64,000 nt of DNA. It comes from Rhizobium sp. 18065 (GTDB lineage Bacteria > Pseudomonadota > Alphaproteobacteria > Rhizobiales > Rhizobiaceae). The stretch is taken from the NCBI RefSeq assembly GCF_902706095.1, contig NZ_CACSJP010000003.1:372001-436000 (forward strand). The letters are read 5' to 3'. Within the stretch, counting starts at the first letter, position 1. Every line of letters starts with the position of its first letter. The position numbers and the translations under genes are program-made. Under the pieces are notes generated by a model. It did not search any database. It saw only the letters and a program-made list of their open reading frames with translations, and was not told the DNA's origin. Below, piece by piece: positions 33,597 to 42,542 of this stretch.

Positions 33597-34688
33597 CTAT
33601 TTTTGGCTGAGGAATGCGACCGTGACGGCTCCGGCGGTGTTGATCGCAAACTCGATGCCATACTCCTCGAATGCGGCGCGAATGGCTTGAAGGGATGCTG
33701 GCCTCGTGGCTCGTTCTCCCTCGCCTTCGATGCGGCGGATCGAGGATACGGAAACGCCGGAGACCTGAGACAGTTCGTCAAGCGTCCATTGCAACATGGC
33801 GCGGGCAGCTCTGACCTGTATCGGCGTGAGCATGTTCATCGAGGGAGGCAGCATCGGCGCCTCGCGCTTCAGGTCCGCCTGGCGCATGATGATGCCGAGC
33901 CATTCATGACTTCGGCCGCCCCGTTTTATGATCGGCACCGCCCGCGCATGAAACCATTCGTAGTGGCCATTCACCAACAGGATGCGGTGATTGACCGCGT
34001 AAGGTGCAAGCGTAGAGACCGATTCTTGCCATTTGCGGCTGACCTGTTCACGGTCGTCGGGGTGGATTGTCTGGATCCAGCCGTAGTCGGCGGCGTCCAT
34101 TTCATACTGTCCGGTCAGCGCGGTCCATCCATGGGAAAAGACCGGATGGCCATCCGCTGTTGCGCGCCATTCCATGGCGGCCAGCGAGCCAACCAGCGCT
34201 CGGTACCGTTCTAGCGAGTCCTCCAGCGCTTGCCGACCTTCCTGCTGGTCGGTGACATCGATGATGAGACCGATGGCCTTGGACGGTTTTTGCTGCCCGT
34301 CGAGAACCACTTCGCTTTTGAATTCCACCCAGCGCACGGTCCGATCGGAGCGGATGATGCGAAAATTCCGGTTGACCGGGATGCCCTGGCGGATCGTGGT
34401 CCAGATGTCCTCGCCATAGCCGCGATCGTCCGGATGGATAAATCTGGTAAAATCGGCAATGCGGAATTGCGTGCCATGATCCAGGCCAAGTACCCGAAGC
34501 AGGCCGAGCGTTGCAGAACCCTGGCCTGTTGCGATGTCGCTGGACCAAAATCCGACCGTGCCGCGATCCTCGACAAGTTTGAGGAAATGCGCCGACGAGA
34601 TGCCGGACATCTTTCGCACCGCTGCCTCGAATTGCTCCGAGCTCAACTCCATATCCGATTTGCTGCCGACCGACGATTTTTCCTGCAT
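33597..34688 (-). CDS. PAS-PAS-HTH (Xre-like) sensory regulator
   Basis: This is a 363-residue one-component sensor. Two PAS_3-type domains are visible: about 40-150 (VGFWSSDIATGQGSATLGLL, then FIHPDDRGYGEDIW and WVEFKSEVVLDG) and about 165-285 (YRALVGSLAAMEWRATADG, IHPDDREQVSRKWQ, WFHARAVPI). A C-terminal Xre-like helix-turn-helix follows at about 300-345 (TPIQVRAARAMLQWTLDELSQVSGVSVSSIRRIEG, given in split form). PAS plus a C-terminal Xre HTH in one chain is uncommon: most PAS proteins end in kinase or GGDEF modules. The ligand is unknown. The start could also be the Met 12 codons downstream. Confidence 0.78.
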   Translation of the reverse strand: MQEKSSVGSKSDMELSSEQFEAAVRKMSGISSAHFLKLVEDRGTVGFWSSDIATGQGSATLGLLRVLGLDHGTQFRIADFTRFIHPDDRGYGEDIWTTIRQGIPVNRNFRIIRSDRTVRWVEFKSEVVLDGQQKPSKAIGLIIDVTDQQEGRQALEDSLERYRALVGSLAAMEWRATADGHPVFSHGWTALTGQYEMDAADYGWIQTIHPDDREQVSRKWQESVSTLAPYAVNHRILLVNGHYEWFHARAVPIIKRGGRSHEWLGIIMRQADLKREAPMLPPSMNMLTPIQVRAARAMLQWTLDELSQVSGVSVSSIRRIEGEGERATRPASLQAIRAAFEEYGIEFAINTAGAVTVAFLSQK

Positions 34689-35167
34689 TCTTTCCAGTTC
34701 GCTGGTTTTATGATCTGCCCACGCTTGAGCTTTTCGTTATATGCAGGCCAGGGCATATTTTGCCTCGAAAGCCCTGTTTTCCCGTATTTGCGGACGCTAG
34801 CGTGCTCAAATATACACATCAAGAACTTTGCTAAGTCAGAAAAAATTTTCGAACATTCGAATTGATGGATAAAAAATTCCACGGCTCCGGATGAATGGTT
34901 ATCGATCTTTTCGGCGTGCTCTCTGTGTAACGCCGATCACAAGTGAACACAGAGCGTCCGCGATGGCAGAGCAGGAAAAAGGTCGCGTTCGAGGCGCGCC
35001 GGCCTCCCCTGGAGGGGCTGCGAATCACTTCGTATGCGCGTCGGGCTGGCAGGCGCAGGACAGAACGTCTCGTCCGGTCGCCTTGTGCCCTGTTGCGATG
35101 TTAGAATGTCAGGACTTTGGAAACCCGTCGCGTCTATAAGCATGCTACGAAGAAACGAGAGAATACC
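34689..35167. other. Intergenic region, no gene recognised
   Basis: This 479-bp stretch is AT-richer than its surroundings (especially 34800-34880). It contains a perfect 8-bp inverted repeat, CTCTGTGT (34921-34928) with ACACAGAG (34947-34954), that could be a hairpin or operator. Short open frames here have no recognisable product. The promoters of the PAS regulator (leftward) and of the small membrane protein (rightward) must lie within it. Confidence 0.5.
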
Positions 35168-35323
35168 ATGTCGAATGTCATCAAATTCGAGCGCCCGCCG
35201 GAACCCAAGGCGCCGAAGCCGAAACGGTCCGTGACGCCGGGTGCACGCAAGGCACTGATATGGGTTGGCGCGGCTGCGGCAATCGTCGCTGCCTGGGGCT
35301 ATTTCACGGTCACCGGCGGCTAG
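35168..35323 (+). CDS. Small single-pass membrane protein
   Basis: This 51-residue protein has a hydrophilic, Pro/Lys-rich N-terminus (MSNVIKFERPPEPKAPKPKR) and one C-terminal transmembrane helix (ALIWVGAAAAIVAAWGYF, about residues 29-46). GAGAGAATACC precedes the ATG at 35168. Similar short proteins with an N-terminal SNVIxFxRP start are, from memory, found in rhizobia without known function. The N-terminus should be cytoplasmic by the positive-inside rule. Confidence 0.65.
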   Translation: MSNVIKFERPPEPKAPKPKRSVTPGARKALIWVGAAAAIVAAWGYFTVTGG

Positions 35324-35344
35324 CCGGGTGTCTGGTCGGACAGG

Positions 35345-36256
35345 CTATGCCTCGATTGCCTGCGGGACCAGCGCGCCGCGGGCACCGATGACCCTGCCGG
35401 CTAGCGTAGCACCAGCCCTTGCTGCCTGCGCCATTGTACCACCGGCAAGCTCTGCTGCGATGAACCCGGCATTGAAGCTGTCGCCCGCAGCTGTCGTGTC
35501 GACGACATTGGCTGCCGGCTGAACCGGAACGTTGCTCAATTCGCCATCGGCACCGAGCAGGCTGATTTCATCGGGGCCGTTCTTCACCGCCACTCGTTTG
35601 GCGCCTGCCTGCCGGTAGCGTCGCGCGGTCTCTTCAGCATCCCGGTCTCCAAACCAGGATGCCTCGTCTTCATGCGACGGCAGGCAGAGATCGGCAATGC
35701 TGGCTGCGCGCGTGATCCATTCCCGCATGGCGTCGGGGCTTTCCCACAGGCGGGGACGAAGATTGGGGTCGAAAATGACCTTGCCGCCCTGGGCCGCAAA
35801 ACGCTTCAACACGTCGATCAAGGTCTGGCGATCGGCGGGGGCGAGGATTGCGAGCGTAATGCCTGACCAGTAGGCGATCGACGCGCCAGCGAGTGCCAGT
35901 TCAAGCGTTGCGACATCGCTTGCCAATCGCTTGGCTGCACTGTCGGAACGCCAATAGGTGAAGCTGCGCTCGCCATGCTTGAGCTCTATGTAATAGAGGC
36001 CGATCGTCTTGTCGGAAAGCCTTTGGATATGCCCCGTACCAATGCGCTCGCTGTCGAGATACTCGACCAGACGGTTGGACAGTCCGTCAGTGCCCACGGC
36101 GGTGACATAGTCCACAGTCCAGTCGCCGGGCAGCATGCGGCGCAGATACCAGGCCGTGTTCAGAGTGTCGCCGGCAAAACCCATGGACAGCGCGCCGGGC
36201 ACGTCCGTCTCCGACAACTCGCCCATGCATTCGCCGATCGATACGATACGTTTCAT
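35345..36256 (-). CDS. kdgK: 2-dehydro-3-deoxygluconokinase (PfkB family)
   Basis: This 303-residue sugar kinase phosphorylates 2-keto-3-deoxygluconate to KDPG, the Entner-Doudoroff entry of uronate and pectin breakdown. The N-terminus MKRIVSIGECMGELS and the first PfkB motif (GFAGDTLNTAWYL) are present. The C-terminal catalytic motif VVDTTAAGDSFNAGFIAAE carries the Asp base of the GAGD-type anion hole. ATG 36256 follows GGGGGCAGGA. It is downstream of kduD in a three-gene set with a GntR regulator, which supports this substrate rather than fructose or ribose. Confidence 0.88.
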   Translation of the reverse strand: MKRIVSIGECMGELSETDVPGALSMGFAGDTLNTAWYLRRMLPGDWTVDYVTAVGTDGLSNRLVEYLDSERIGTGHIQRLSDKTIGLYYIELKHGERSFTYWRSDSAAKRLASDVATLELALAGASIAYWSGITLAILAPADRQTLIDVLKRFAAQGGKVIFDPNLRPRLWESPDAMREWITRAASIADLCLPSHEDEASWFGDRDAEETARRYRQAGAKRVAVKNGPDEISLLGADGELSNVPVQPAANVVDTTAAGDSFNAGFIAAELAGGTMAQAARAGATLAGRVIGARGALVPQAIEA

Positions 36257-36284
36257 TGTCCTGCCCCCTTTTTTCTGTGTCTGT

Positions 36285-37040
36285 TCAGCGCGCCAGCCAG
36301 CCGCCGTCGACGGGCAATACGGTGCCATGCACATAGGCGGCCGCATCGGAGGCAAGAAAGACGGCCGCGCCGCCGAGTTCGGAAGGATTACCCCAACGAC
36401 CGGCTGGAATGCGCGCGAGGATATCGGCCGAACGTTTCTGGTCCTCTCGAAGTGCGGTCGTATTGTTGGTGACGAAGTATCCCGGCGCGATCGCGTTGAC
36501 ATTGATACCCTTGGAAGCCCACTCGCAGGCAAGGAGCCGGGTGAGGCCCGCGAGGCCGCTTTTCGACGCCGTGTAGGACGGTATGCGAATGCCGCCCTGG
36601 AAGGAGAGCATGGATGCGATGTTGATGATCTTGCCGTGACCTTGCGGGATCATGCGCTTGGCCACAGCCTGAGACAGGAAGAACGCGCTCTTGAGGTTAA
36701 CATCCATGACATCATCCCAGTCGGCCTCGGTAAAGTCGATGGCATCGGCTCGACGGATGATGCCGGCATTGTTGACCAGAATGTCGACGGAACCGAACGC
36801 ATCCAGTGCCGCATCGACGATACTATTGACCGGCGCGATCGTACCGAGATCGGCAGAAAAGCCTGCGAAACGTCCGCCCTGCCCCTCGATCAGGCTCGCT
36901 GTTTCTTCCATACCGGAACGGCCAACGCCAAGCACTGCGGCACCAGCACCCGCCAGCGCCACTGCCAGGGCCTGGCCGATGCCGGTATTCGCCCCGGTGA
37001 CGATGGCGCTGCGGCCGGCGAGATCGAAGGAAACCGACAT
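36285..37040 (-). CDS. kduD: 2-dehydro-3-deoxy-D-gluconate 5-dehydrogenase KduD
   Basis: This 251-residue classical SDR interconverts 2,5-diketo-3-deoxygluconate and 2-keto-3-deoxygluconate with NAD(P)H. Motifs: TGANTGIGQA cofactor loop, NNAGI, Ser in NIASMLSFQGG, and the catalytic Tyr/Lys in PSYTASKSGL. The KduD-like segment NVNAIAPGYFVTNNT is present. GGAGGTTTTGAC directly precedes ATG 37040, which I prefer to the open frame up to 37091. kdgK follows 28 bp downstream and the GntR gene lies upstream, giving a uronate/pectin-derived sugar operon. Confidence 0.88.
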   Translation of the reverse strand: MSVSFDLAGRSAIVTGANTGIGQALAVALAGAGAAVLGVGRSGMEETASLIEGQGGRFAGFSADLGTIAPVNSIVDAALDAFGSVDILVNNAGIIRRADAIDFTEADWDDVMDVNLKSAFFLSQAVAKRMIPQGHGKIINIASMLSFQGGIRIPSYTASKSGLAGLTRLLACEWASKGINVNAIAPGYFVTNNTTALREDQKRSADILARIPAGRWGNPSELGGAAVFLASDAAAYVHGTVLPVDGGWLAR

Positions 37041-37087
37041 GTCAAAACCTCCGTTGGTTGGCCGAGATGGCCTTGTCATTGTGGCAG

Positions 37088-37828
37088 TCACGGCTGCCGG
37101 TCATCGATGAAGATCGCCGGGTCGAGATGTTGGATGTCGTCAAGCTCTTCCAGCATTCGACCGATATGGATTCCCATGGCTGCGACTGCAGCACAATCGT
37201 CCCGTCGCCGCATGCCGTCGATGATCGCGGCGTGTTCATCAATCACCACATCCAGCCGGCCCGAACGCGGCAGGGTGATGTAGCGATACCGGTCGATCTG
37301 GACTTGAACCTGCTGGATGAGGTTCCAGATGCCGGGATATCCCGCAAGCTCGGCGATATGCTGATGAAACTCGCTGTCAATGCGGTGGAAGCGGACGATA
37401 TCCCCGGCCTCGGCGCAGGCGACTAGCTGAACCTGTGTTTCCTCAAGCTCGGCAATTCCCTCTGGTTGCCCGCCGGCGATTGCAAGTGTGACCGTCGTCG
37501 CCTCCAAAGCCTTGCGGATCAGGATTGCTTCAAAGAGGGCGCGACGGGGAATACGGCCGACAAAGGTACCGGATTGTGGATAGATGTCGACCAGTCCTTC
37601 GTCGGACAGTCTCAACAGGGCTTCGCGCACCGGCGTGCGGCTGACACCGAAGCGCTCTCCCAGCAGTTTTTCGTTCAGGACATCAAGCGGCTTCAGGCGC
37701 ATCTGGACGATGTCATCGCGCAAAGCTGCATGTATCTGGTTGGCCGCGCGTCCACCGCGCGCTCTTGGAATAACGTGTTCCGGTGAGCGTCCCTTGCCCG
37801 GACCTAGGCGAATTTCAGCATCCGCCAT
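37088..37828 (-). CDS. GntR-family regulator (FadR/FCD subfamily)
   Basis: This 246-residue repressor-type regulator has an N-terminal GntR winged helix (IHAALRDDIVQMRLKP, LLGERFGVSRTPVREALLRLSDEGLV) and a C-terminal all-helical FCD ligand domain with the metal-binding pattern in RFHRIDSEFHQHIAELAG and DEHAAIIDGM. Its position just upstream of kduD and kdgK on the same strand suggests control by a ketodeoxy-sugar acid. A perfect palindrome, ATACTAGTAT, lies 43 bp upstream of its start and is a candidate operator. Confidence 0.88.
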   Translation of the reverse strand: MADAEIRLGPGKGRSPEHVIPRARGGRAANQIHAALRDDIVQMRLKPLDVLNEKLLGERFGVSRTPVREALLRLSDEGLVDIYPQSGTFVGRIPRRALFEAILIRKALEATTVTLAIAGGQPEGIAELEETQVQLVACAEAGDIVRFHRIDSEFHQHIAELAGYPGIWNLIQQVQVQIDRYRYITLPRSGRLDVVIDEHAAIIDGMRRRDDCAAVAAMGIHIGRMLEELDDIQHLDPAIFIDDRQP

Positions 37829-37870
37829 CGGTCAAGCCTCCCACTCTGCCGTTTGCGTGGGAGAATTGAT

Positions 37871-37880
37871 ATACTAGTAT
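37871..37880. promoter_or_regulatory. Candidate GntR operator
   Basis: ATACTAGTAT is a perfect 10-bp palindrome in the intergenic region ahead of the GntR-kduD-kdgK set. FCD-type GntR proteins bind short dyads of this kind, so autoregulation is likely but not proven. Confidence 0.5.
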
Positions 37881-37954
37881 TTCATTCACGCCAGCAAATA
37901 TTTCGTGTTTTTGAAGCGTCCTCCCCTCTCCTTCCTCGTTTGTCGCACTTGTCC

Positions 37955-38392
37955 TCAGGGCGGTGGCAGATTGTCTTCATCCCTCGAACCGTAGGCCGCA
38001 TTGCACATGATGCCGGCCAGAAGTGTATAGGCAGCAAGCCAGGCCTGATGCGTCTCGGGGGTGAAACGCATGTCCAGCGTCTCGTCCAGGGCCTGAATCA
38101 GCGCTTGTCCGACCTTGACGTAGTCTTCGCGCTTCACTCCGTAGGTTAGGTGACGCTTGGCGATGACTTCGGCGACAGGAAGAAGCCGATCCGCGTCGTG
38201 CAGGTTCTTCACCACATAGGTCAGTGCCATCAGCAGCTTTTCAGACTGTGCCGACAATTCCGACCGAAAGAGCGGTTTGAGAGCCGGATCGATGTCGAAG
38301 AGCTTGTCGTAGAACGAGAGGATAAATGGCGTACCGACGGCAAATATGAAGCTGTAGCTGTCTTGCACGCGTTCTACTTGTGCTGGTGTCAT
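37955..38392 (-). CDS. Bacterial single-domain globin
   Basis: This is a 145-residue globin-fold protein. Helix A/B is MTPAQVERVQDSYSFI, with FYDKLFDIDPALKPLFR matching the CD corner. The proximal His is in AKRHLTYGV, and the H-helix follows in HQAWLAAYTLLAGIM. There is no reductase domain, so this is the isolated globin of a flavohemoglobin-like type, possibly binding O2 or NO. It stands alone between the GntR gene and the catabolic cluster; no neighbour explains it. Confidence 0.85.
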   Translation of the reverse strand: MTPAQVERVQDSYSFIFAVGTPFILSFYDKLFDIDPALKPLFRSELSAQSEKLLMALTYVVKNLHDADRLLPVAEVIAKRHLTYGVKREDYVKVGQALIQALDETLDMRFTPETHQAWLAAYTLLAGIMCNAAYGSRDEDNLPPP

Positions 38393-38460
38393 GCCATTCT
38401 CCCAAACTGAGGAGTGGCATATAAACTCAAGTAGCTTTCGCTAAACTGATCAGTCTGAAA

Positions 38461-40119
38461 CTACGTGCGGATATGTCCGACCGCATTTGCCTCTGCCGCC
38501 TCCAGCGCTTCATCATACCCGGCATCCGCATAGCGGATGATGCCAAGCGATGTGTCATTGGTGATTGCATGGTCAAGCCGCAGATCTGCCTCTGTCGTTC
38601 CATCCGCAACGAGTGTCACCCCGGAACTGGTCATGTAGCCCGCATAGCCACCGCCGCCGGAATGGATTACCACCAGGTCGGCCATCGACGAGGCAAGCGT
38701 CATTGCGTTGATCAAGGGCCAGTCGGCAATGGCATCCGAGCCGTCCTTCATCTTTTCCGTCATGATATTGGGATGCGCCATGGCGCCGGCATCGAGGTGG
38801 TCGCGGGAAAAGGCGATCGGCCCGGAGAGTTTTCCGTCGCGCACGAGTGCGTTGACCGCGAGCGCCAGTCGCGTGCGTTCGCCGTGACCAAGCCAGGCAA
38901 TGCGCGCGGGAAGGCCTTCAAAGGGTACGTTTGCCCGTGCTAGGCGGATCCAGTTGGTGACGATCTGGTTGTCAGGGAACATCTCCAGCACCAGATCGTC
39001 GATCGTGGCAATGTCGCTTTCCTCACCCGACAGGGCCATCCAGCGAAACGGGCCGATCGCCTTGCAAAACAGCGGGCGCAGATAGGCTTCGGTGAAAATC
39101 GGAATGTCGAATGCATCCTGGACGCCGCCCTGGAATGCCTGTGTGCGGATCAGGTTGCCATTGTCGAAGACTTCCGCGCCCTTTTTCTGGAAATCGAGCA
39201 TTGCGCGGACATGCGTGACGATCGAGGCGCGGCTGGCGGCCATCAGCTGGCCCTGCCCGTCTTCGCGCAGGGAACGCGCCTGCTCCAGCGTCATGCCGTT
39301 CGGAACATATCCATAGACGAGGTCATGCGCCGAGGTCTGGTCGGTAACGATGTCGGGCGTGATGCCACGCGCGGCGATCGCGGGGTAGATTTCGGCTGCA
39401 TTGCCGACGAGGCCGACAGAAATCGCCCTTTTCTCGGACACCGCTCTCTCGATCATCGCCAATGCGTCGTCCAGCGAGGTTGCCGCCTCGTCGAGGAAGC
39501 CGATTTCCTTGCGTTTCTTCACCCGTTCGGGATCGATGTCGACCACCAGGATGGCAGCGCCCGCCAGGCGACCGGCCAGTGGTTGCGCTCCGCCCATGCC
39601 ACCAAGCCCCGCCGTCAGGATGAAACGGCCGGCCAGGGAGCCGCCGAAGCGTTTCTCGGCGATGCGCATGAAGATTTCATAGGTGCCCTGGATGACGCCC
39701 TGGCTGCCGATATACTGCCACGCGCCAGCCGTCAGGCCTCCCCAGCAGATCAGACCCTTGCGCTGCAGGTCGTAAAAGTTCTCCGCCTTCGCCCACTGAC
39801 CGACAATGTTGCAATTGGCCATCAGCACCAGCGGCGCGCGCGAATGCGTCTTCAGCAGGCCGACGGGCTTGCCCGACTGGATGATCAGAGTCTGGTCTTC
39901 CTCCATCGTCTTCAGCGTCTCGACGATGGCCGCATGGGCAGACCAGTTGCGCGCGGCCTTGCCGAGGGCTGCATAGACCACGAGATTGTCCGGGTCTTCG
40001 CCGACCGACAGCACGTTTTCGAGCAGGCGCAGAAGTCCTTCCTGCCGCCAGCCCTTGGCACGCAGCACAGGCCCGCCGGGGATCGGAAATCTCGGATGGC
40101 GGGGATTGGGCTTCGGCAT
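38461..40119 (-). CDS. Urocanate/thiourocanate hydratase (HutU family)
   Basis: This is a 552-residue HutU-family enzyme that uses tightly bound NAD+ as an electrophile to hydrate an imidazole acrylate. The NAD site TAGLGGMGGAQPLAGRLAG, the conserved CWGGLTAGAWQYIGSQGVIQGTYE (given whole family-wise, split here as CWGGLTAG and IGSQGVIQGTYE), and the active-site Cys in LRPLFCKAIGPFRWMALSG are intact. Start ATG 40119 has GAGAGTGAGAG ahead. True hut clusters pair hutU with hutI and hutG. Here it is followed upstream by DUF917, an N-carbamoyl hydrolase and a hydantoinase, so thiourocanate or methylurocanate is a likelier substrate than urocanate. Confidence 0.85.
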   Translation of the reverse strand: MPKPNPRHPRFPIPGGPVLRAKGWRQEGLLRLLENVLSVGEDPDNLVVYAALGKAARNWSAHAAIVETLKTMEEDQTLIIQSGKPVGLLKTHSRAPLVLMANCNIVGQWAKAENFYDLQRKGLICWGGLTAGAWQYIGSQGVIQGTYEIFMRIAEKRFGGSLAGRFILTAGLGGMGGAQPLAGRLAGAAILVVDIDPERVKKRKEIGFLDEAATSLDDALAMIERAVSEKRAISVGLVGNAAEIYPAIAARGITPDIVTDQTSAHDLVYGYVPNGMTLEQARSLREDGQGQLMAASRASIVTHVRAMLDFQKKGAEVFDNGNLIRTQAFQGGVQDAFDIPIFTEAYLRPLFCKAIGPFRWMALSGEESDIATIDDLVLEMFPDNQIVTNWIRLARANVPFEGLPARIAWLGHGERTRLALAVNALVRDGKLSGPIAFSRDHLDAGAMAHPNIMTEKMKDGSDAIADWPLINAMTLASSMADLVVIHSGGGGYAGYMTSSGVTLVADGTTEADLRLDHAITNDTSLGIIRYADAGYDEALEAAEANAVGHIRT

Positions 40120-40182
40120 GGCTCTCACTCTCTTGTTCGAATGCTGTTCAGATAGACGGACGGCAGGCAAGCTCGGGCTTAT

Positions 40183-41271
40183 TCAACTCAGGGCATAGCG
40201 GGCAATCTCGATGCCCATGGCTTTCTCGACCGACGGATAGACGGCCGGATCCTTGACGCTGGAGGCGAGCGGAATGACCGTCTTGGGCACATGCAGGAGG
40301 AAGATCTTCATGCCGACCTGCAATTGCCCGACGCTCATGGCCTCGGCCTCCGCCGACAGTGTGGTGATGACATCCGGGAAGGTTGCTATGCGGTTTCCAC
40401 CAGCGTCGTCCACCGCCATGTATTCGTTCATGATGTGCAGGGTCACGGCCCTCTCGCCGGTCCCGAGCGTGACCGTGCCGATGTCGAACGCTTCGGCTGT
40501 GTAGACAACGTTCTTTGCTGTGACCTCGGCTTCGGCGAGAATGACGCCGTTGGTGGTGTCCACGATGGCGTCGATCACCGCATGCGGTCCGTTGCTTTCG
40601 GCCGCAATCATCGCTTCGCCAAGGGCAAGCGCCATGCTGATCCCGCCGAGCGCTGCATTGTCGCGCACATAGGACGCCTTGAGCGGATTACGGCAGGAGG
40701 CAATGAAGCCGCCGGACTGGTCGGCCGCGGTACGCAGCACCGGTGAGACCTTGGCGGTGGCGCCGCGCACCACCAGCTCGATGTAGCGATTGTCGGCACG
40801 GTTGCCGCCGACCGCCGTCTGGATCATCGGCTCCGGTGAACCGGCCATGCCGATGGATCCCATGTCGCCGGTCGGATGAGCACGAATGTCGCCGACCGCG
40901 TCCAGTACCTTGGTACCCAGTATGGCCGATGGCAGCCATCCGTTCAGCGTCGAGGATTTGCCGTTCTGTCCGACCATCAGGGCGGCGAGCGGCTCGCCAA
41001 GCGCTTTCTGCAGAAGTTGCACGGCCTTGATGTAATCGACGCCGCGCATTTCCCAGGGCGTCGTCGAGGCCGGTGCGCCGATGGCTGCAGCGGTTGCCAC
41101 CCAGTCCGATGGCGCCAATTCGTCGATCGAGACCAGTTCCGGCTGCCCGGCATTGACGGCGGCGCGGCCGAGCATGCGCCCATGATCGGCCCATCCGCCG
41201 CCACCCGCCGCATAGACGGATCCGCCACGAACGGCGGGCTCGATGTCCTTTTCCGTCAGGATGCGTCCCAT
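40183..41271 (-). CDS. DUF917 / S-methyl-thiohydantoin desulfurase family protein
   Basis: This 362-residue protein matches the DUF917 family throughout: VYAAGGGGWADHGRM at the N-terminus, IGAPASTTPWEMRG, and DIRAHPTGDMGSIG. As I recall, this family was renamed after S-methyl-thiohydantoin desulfurase, which removes sulfur from the thiohydantoin ring formed in degradation of ergothioneine-type compounds. In the cluster it sits exactly between the HutU-like hydratase and the hydantoin-opening enzymes, where a desulfurase step would be needed. Its start overlaps the stop of the upstream M20 hydrolase gene by 16 bp. Older annotations call such proteins hydantoinase-related. Confidence 0.8.
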   Translation of the reverse strand: MGRILTEKDIEPAVRGGSVYAAGGGGWADHGRMLGRAAVNAGQPELVSIDELAPSDWVATAAAIGAPASTTPWEMRGVDYIKAVQLLQKALGEPLAALMVGQNGKSSTLNGWLPSAILGTKVLDAVGDIRAHPTGDMGSIGMAGSPEPMIQTAVGGNRADNRYIELVVRGATAKVSPVLRTAADQSGGFIASCRNPLKASYVRDNAALGGISMALALGEAMIAAESNGPHAVIDAIVDTTNGVILAEAEVTAKNVVYTAEAFDIGTVTLGTGERAVTLHIMNEYMAVDDAGGNRIATFPDVITTLSAEAEAMSVGQLQVGMKIFLLHVPKTVIPLASSVKDPAVYPSVEKAMGIEIARYALS

Positions 41272-42542
41272 GGTGCGAGCCTTTCTGCGCCAGTTGCTGC
41301 GCTCATTTCATTGTCCAGTCTCTTCACCGCTTCCAGCAGCACACTTGCTCCAAGAGCAATGTCGTCGGTTTCGGCGAACTCTTCTGCGGCATGGCTACGT
41401 CCGCCCCGGCAGGGAATGAAGATCATACCCGCCGGTGCCACCCTGGCAATGAACGCGGCGTCATGGCCGGCTCCTGATGCAAGGCGTCGATGCCCCTCGC
41501 CGTTCGCGCCTGCGATGTCGGCCAATATATCCTGGAGATAGGGGTTCATCGGGACGGCGGCGGCCTCGGAGATCGGGTTGATGCGGATCGTGGTTCCGCT
41601 GGCAGAGCCAATCTCGGCGGCATTCTTGTGCAAGGCGCTGGCGAAGAGTATTGCATCCGTCGGCTTTTCTGCGCGGATGTCGATCAACATCCTGACATGC
41701 GATGGAACGACGTTTGCGGCATTGGGAAGCATGGAAAATTCGCCGACAGTTGCGGCGAAATGCACCTTGCCGCTCGCCATCGTTGCTGCCAATGCCTCGA
41801 TATCCAGCACGAGGCGGGATGCGGCAACCAGCGCATCTACCCGCCGATCCATCGGTGTCGTGCCAGCGTGATCAGCCCGCCCCTCGATCGTGACTTCGAT
41901 CCGGGTAATGCCGGCGATCGCCGTCACCACACCGATCGAAAGCCGTTCGGCCTCAAGCACCGGGCCTTGCTCGATGTGCAGTTCGAGAAACGCCCGGATG
42001 TCGGACCGGGCTTGCTGCCTGGCGGGGTCGCCACCGGCGCTGACGATTCCGTTCGACAATGTCTGGCCCTCGACCTCGCGCGACAACCATTCTTCCGGGC
42101 GGATGCCGGCCATGGCGCGGCTGCCGATACAGGACACGCCAAATATGGAAACTTCCTCTGCGAGGAAATCGACGACCTCCAGATTATGCTTCAGTTCGAT
42201 CCCCTGCTCGAAAAGCGTCCGCGCGACTTCGAGCGCGGCGATCACTCCGGCGATGCCGTCGAACCGGCCGCCGTCCGGCACAGTGTCGGAATGCGAGCCG
42301 AGCATGAGCGTGCCGAGGTCCGGATTTTTGCCAGCCCGGCGTCCGACCAGATTGCCGCCTTCATCGACATGCGGAACGAGGCCGGCCTGTCGGAAGCGGT
42401 CAATTAGAAAAGACCGGCCCTCCAGATGCAGGGGGGTAAAAGCCCGACGCGTATAGGGCCTCCCTGGCTCTGTCAGGCCGGCAAGAGCATCGATATCGGC
42501 GGCGATCCGCTCGGCCGATACGGGAAAATTGCGGCGGTTCAT
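41256..42542 (-). CDS. M20 N-carbamoyl-L-amino-acid / allantoate-type amidohydrolase
   Basis: This 428-residue metallopeptidase-fold enzyme has MLGSHSDTVPDGGRFDGIAGV in split form (metal-binding HSDT and DG), LAEEVSIFGVSCIGSR (metal Glu pair region), GRADHAGTTPMDRR in the dimerisation domain, and SGAGHDAAFIARVAPAGMIF with the final His. These are the marks of the hydantoinase/carbamoylase family, which splits N-carbamoyl amino acids into amino acid, CO2 and NH3. Within this cluster N-carbamoyl-glutamate is the expected substrate. It overlaps the upstream hydantoinase-like gene by 4 bp and the downstream DUF917 gene by 16 bp, showing tight coupling. Confidence 0.86.
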   Translation of the reverse strand: MNRRNFPVSAERIAADIDALAGLTEPGRPYTRRAFTPLHLEGRSFLIDRFRQAGLVPHVDEGGNLVGRRAGKNPDLGTLMLGSHSDTVPDGGRFDGIAGVIAALEVARTLFEQGIELKHNLEVVDFLAEEVSIFGVSCIGSRAMAGIRPEEWLSREVEGQTLSNGIVSAGGDPARQQARSDIRAFLELHIEQGPVLEAERLSIGVVTAIAGITRIEVTIEGRADHAGTTPMDRRVDALVAASRLVLDIEALAATMASGKVHFAATVGEFSMLPNAANVVPSHVRMLIDIRAEKPTDAILFASALHKNAAEIGSASGTTIRINPISEAAAVPMNPYLQDILADIAGANGEGHRRLASGAGHDAAFIARVAPAGMIFIPCRGGRSHAAEEFAETDDIALGASVLLEAVKRLDNEMSAATGAERLAPWDAS

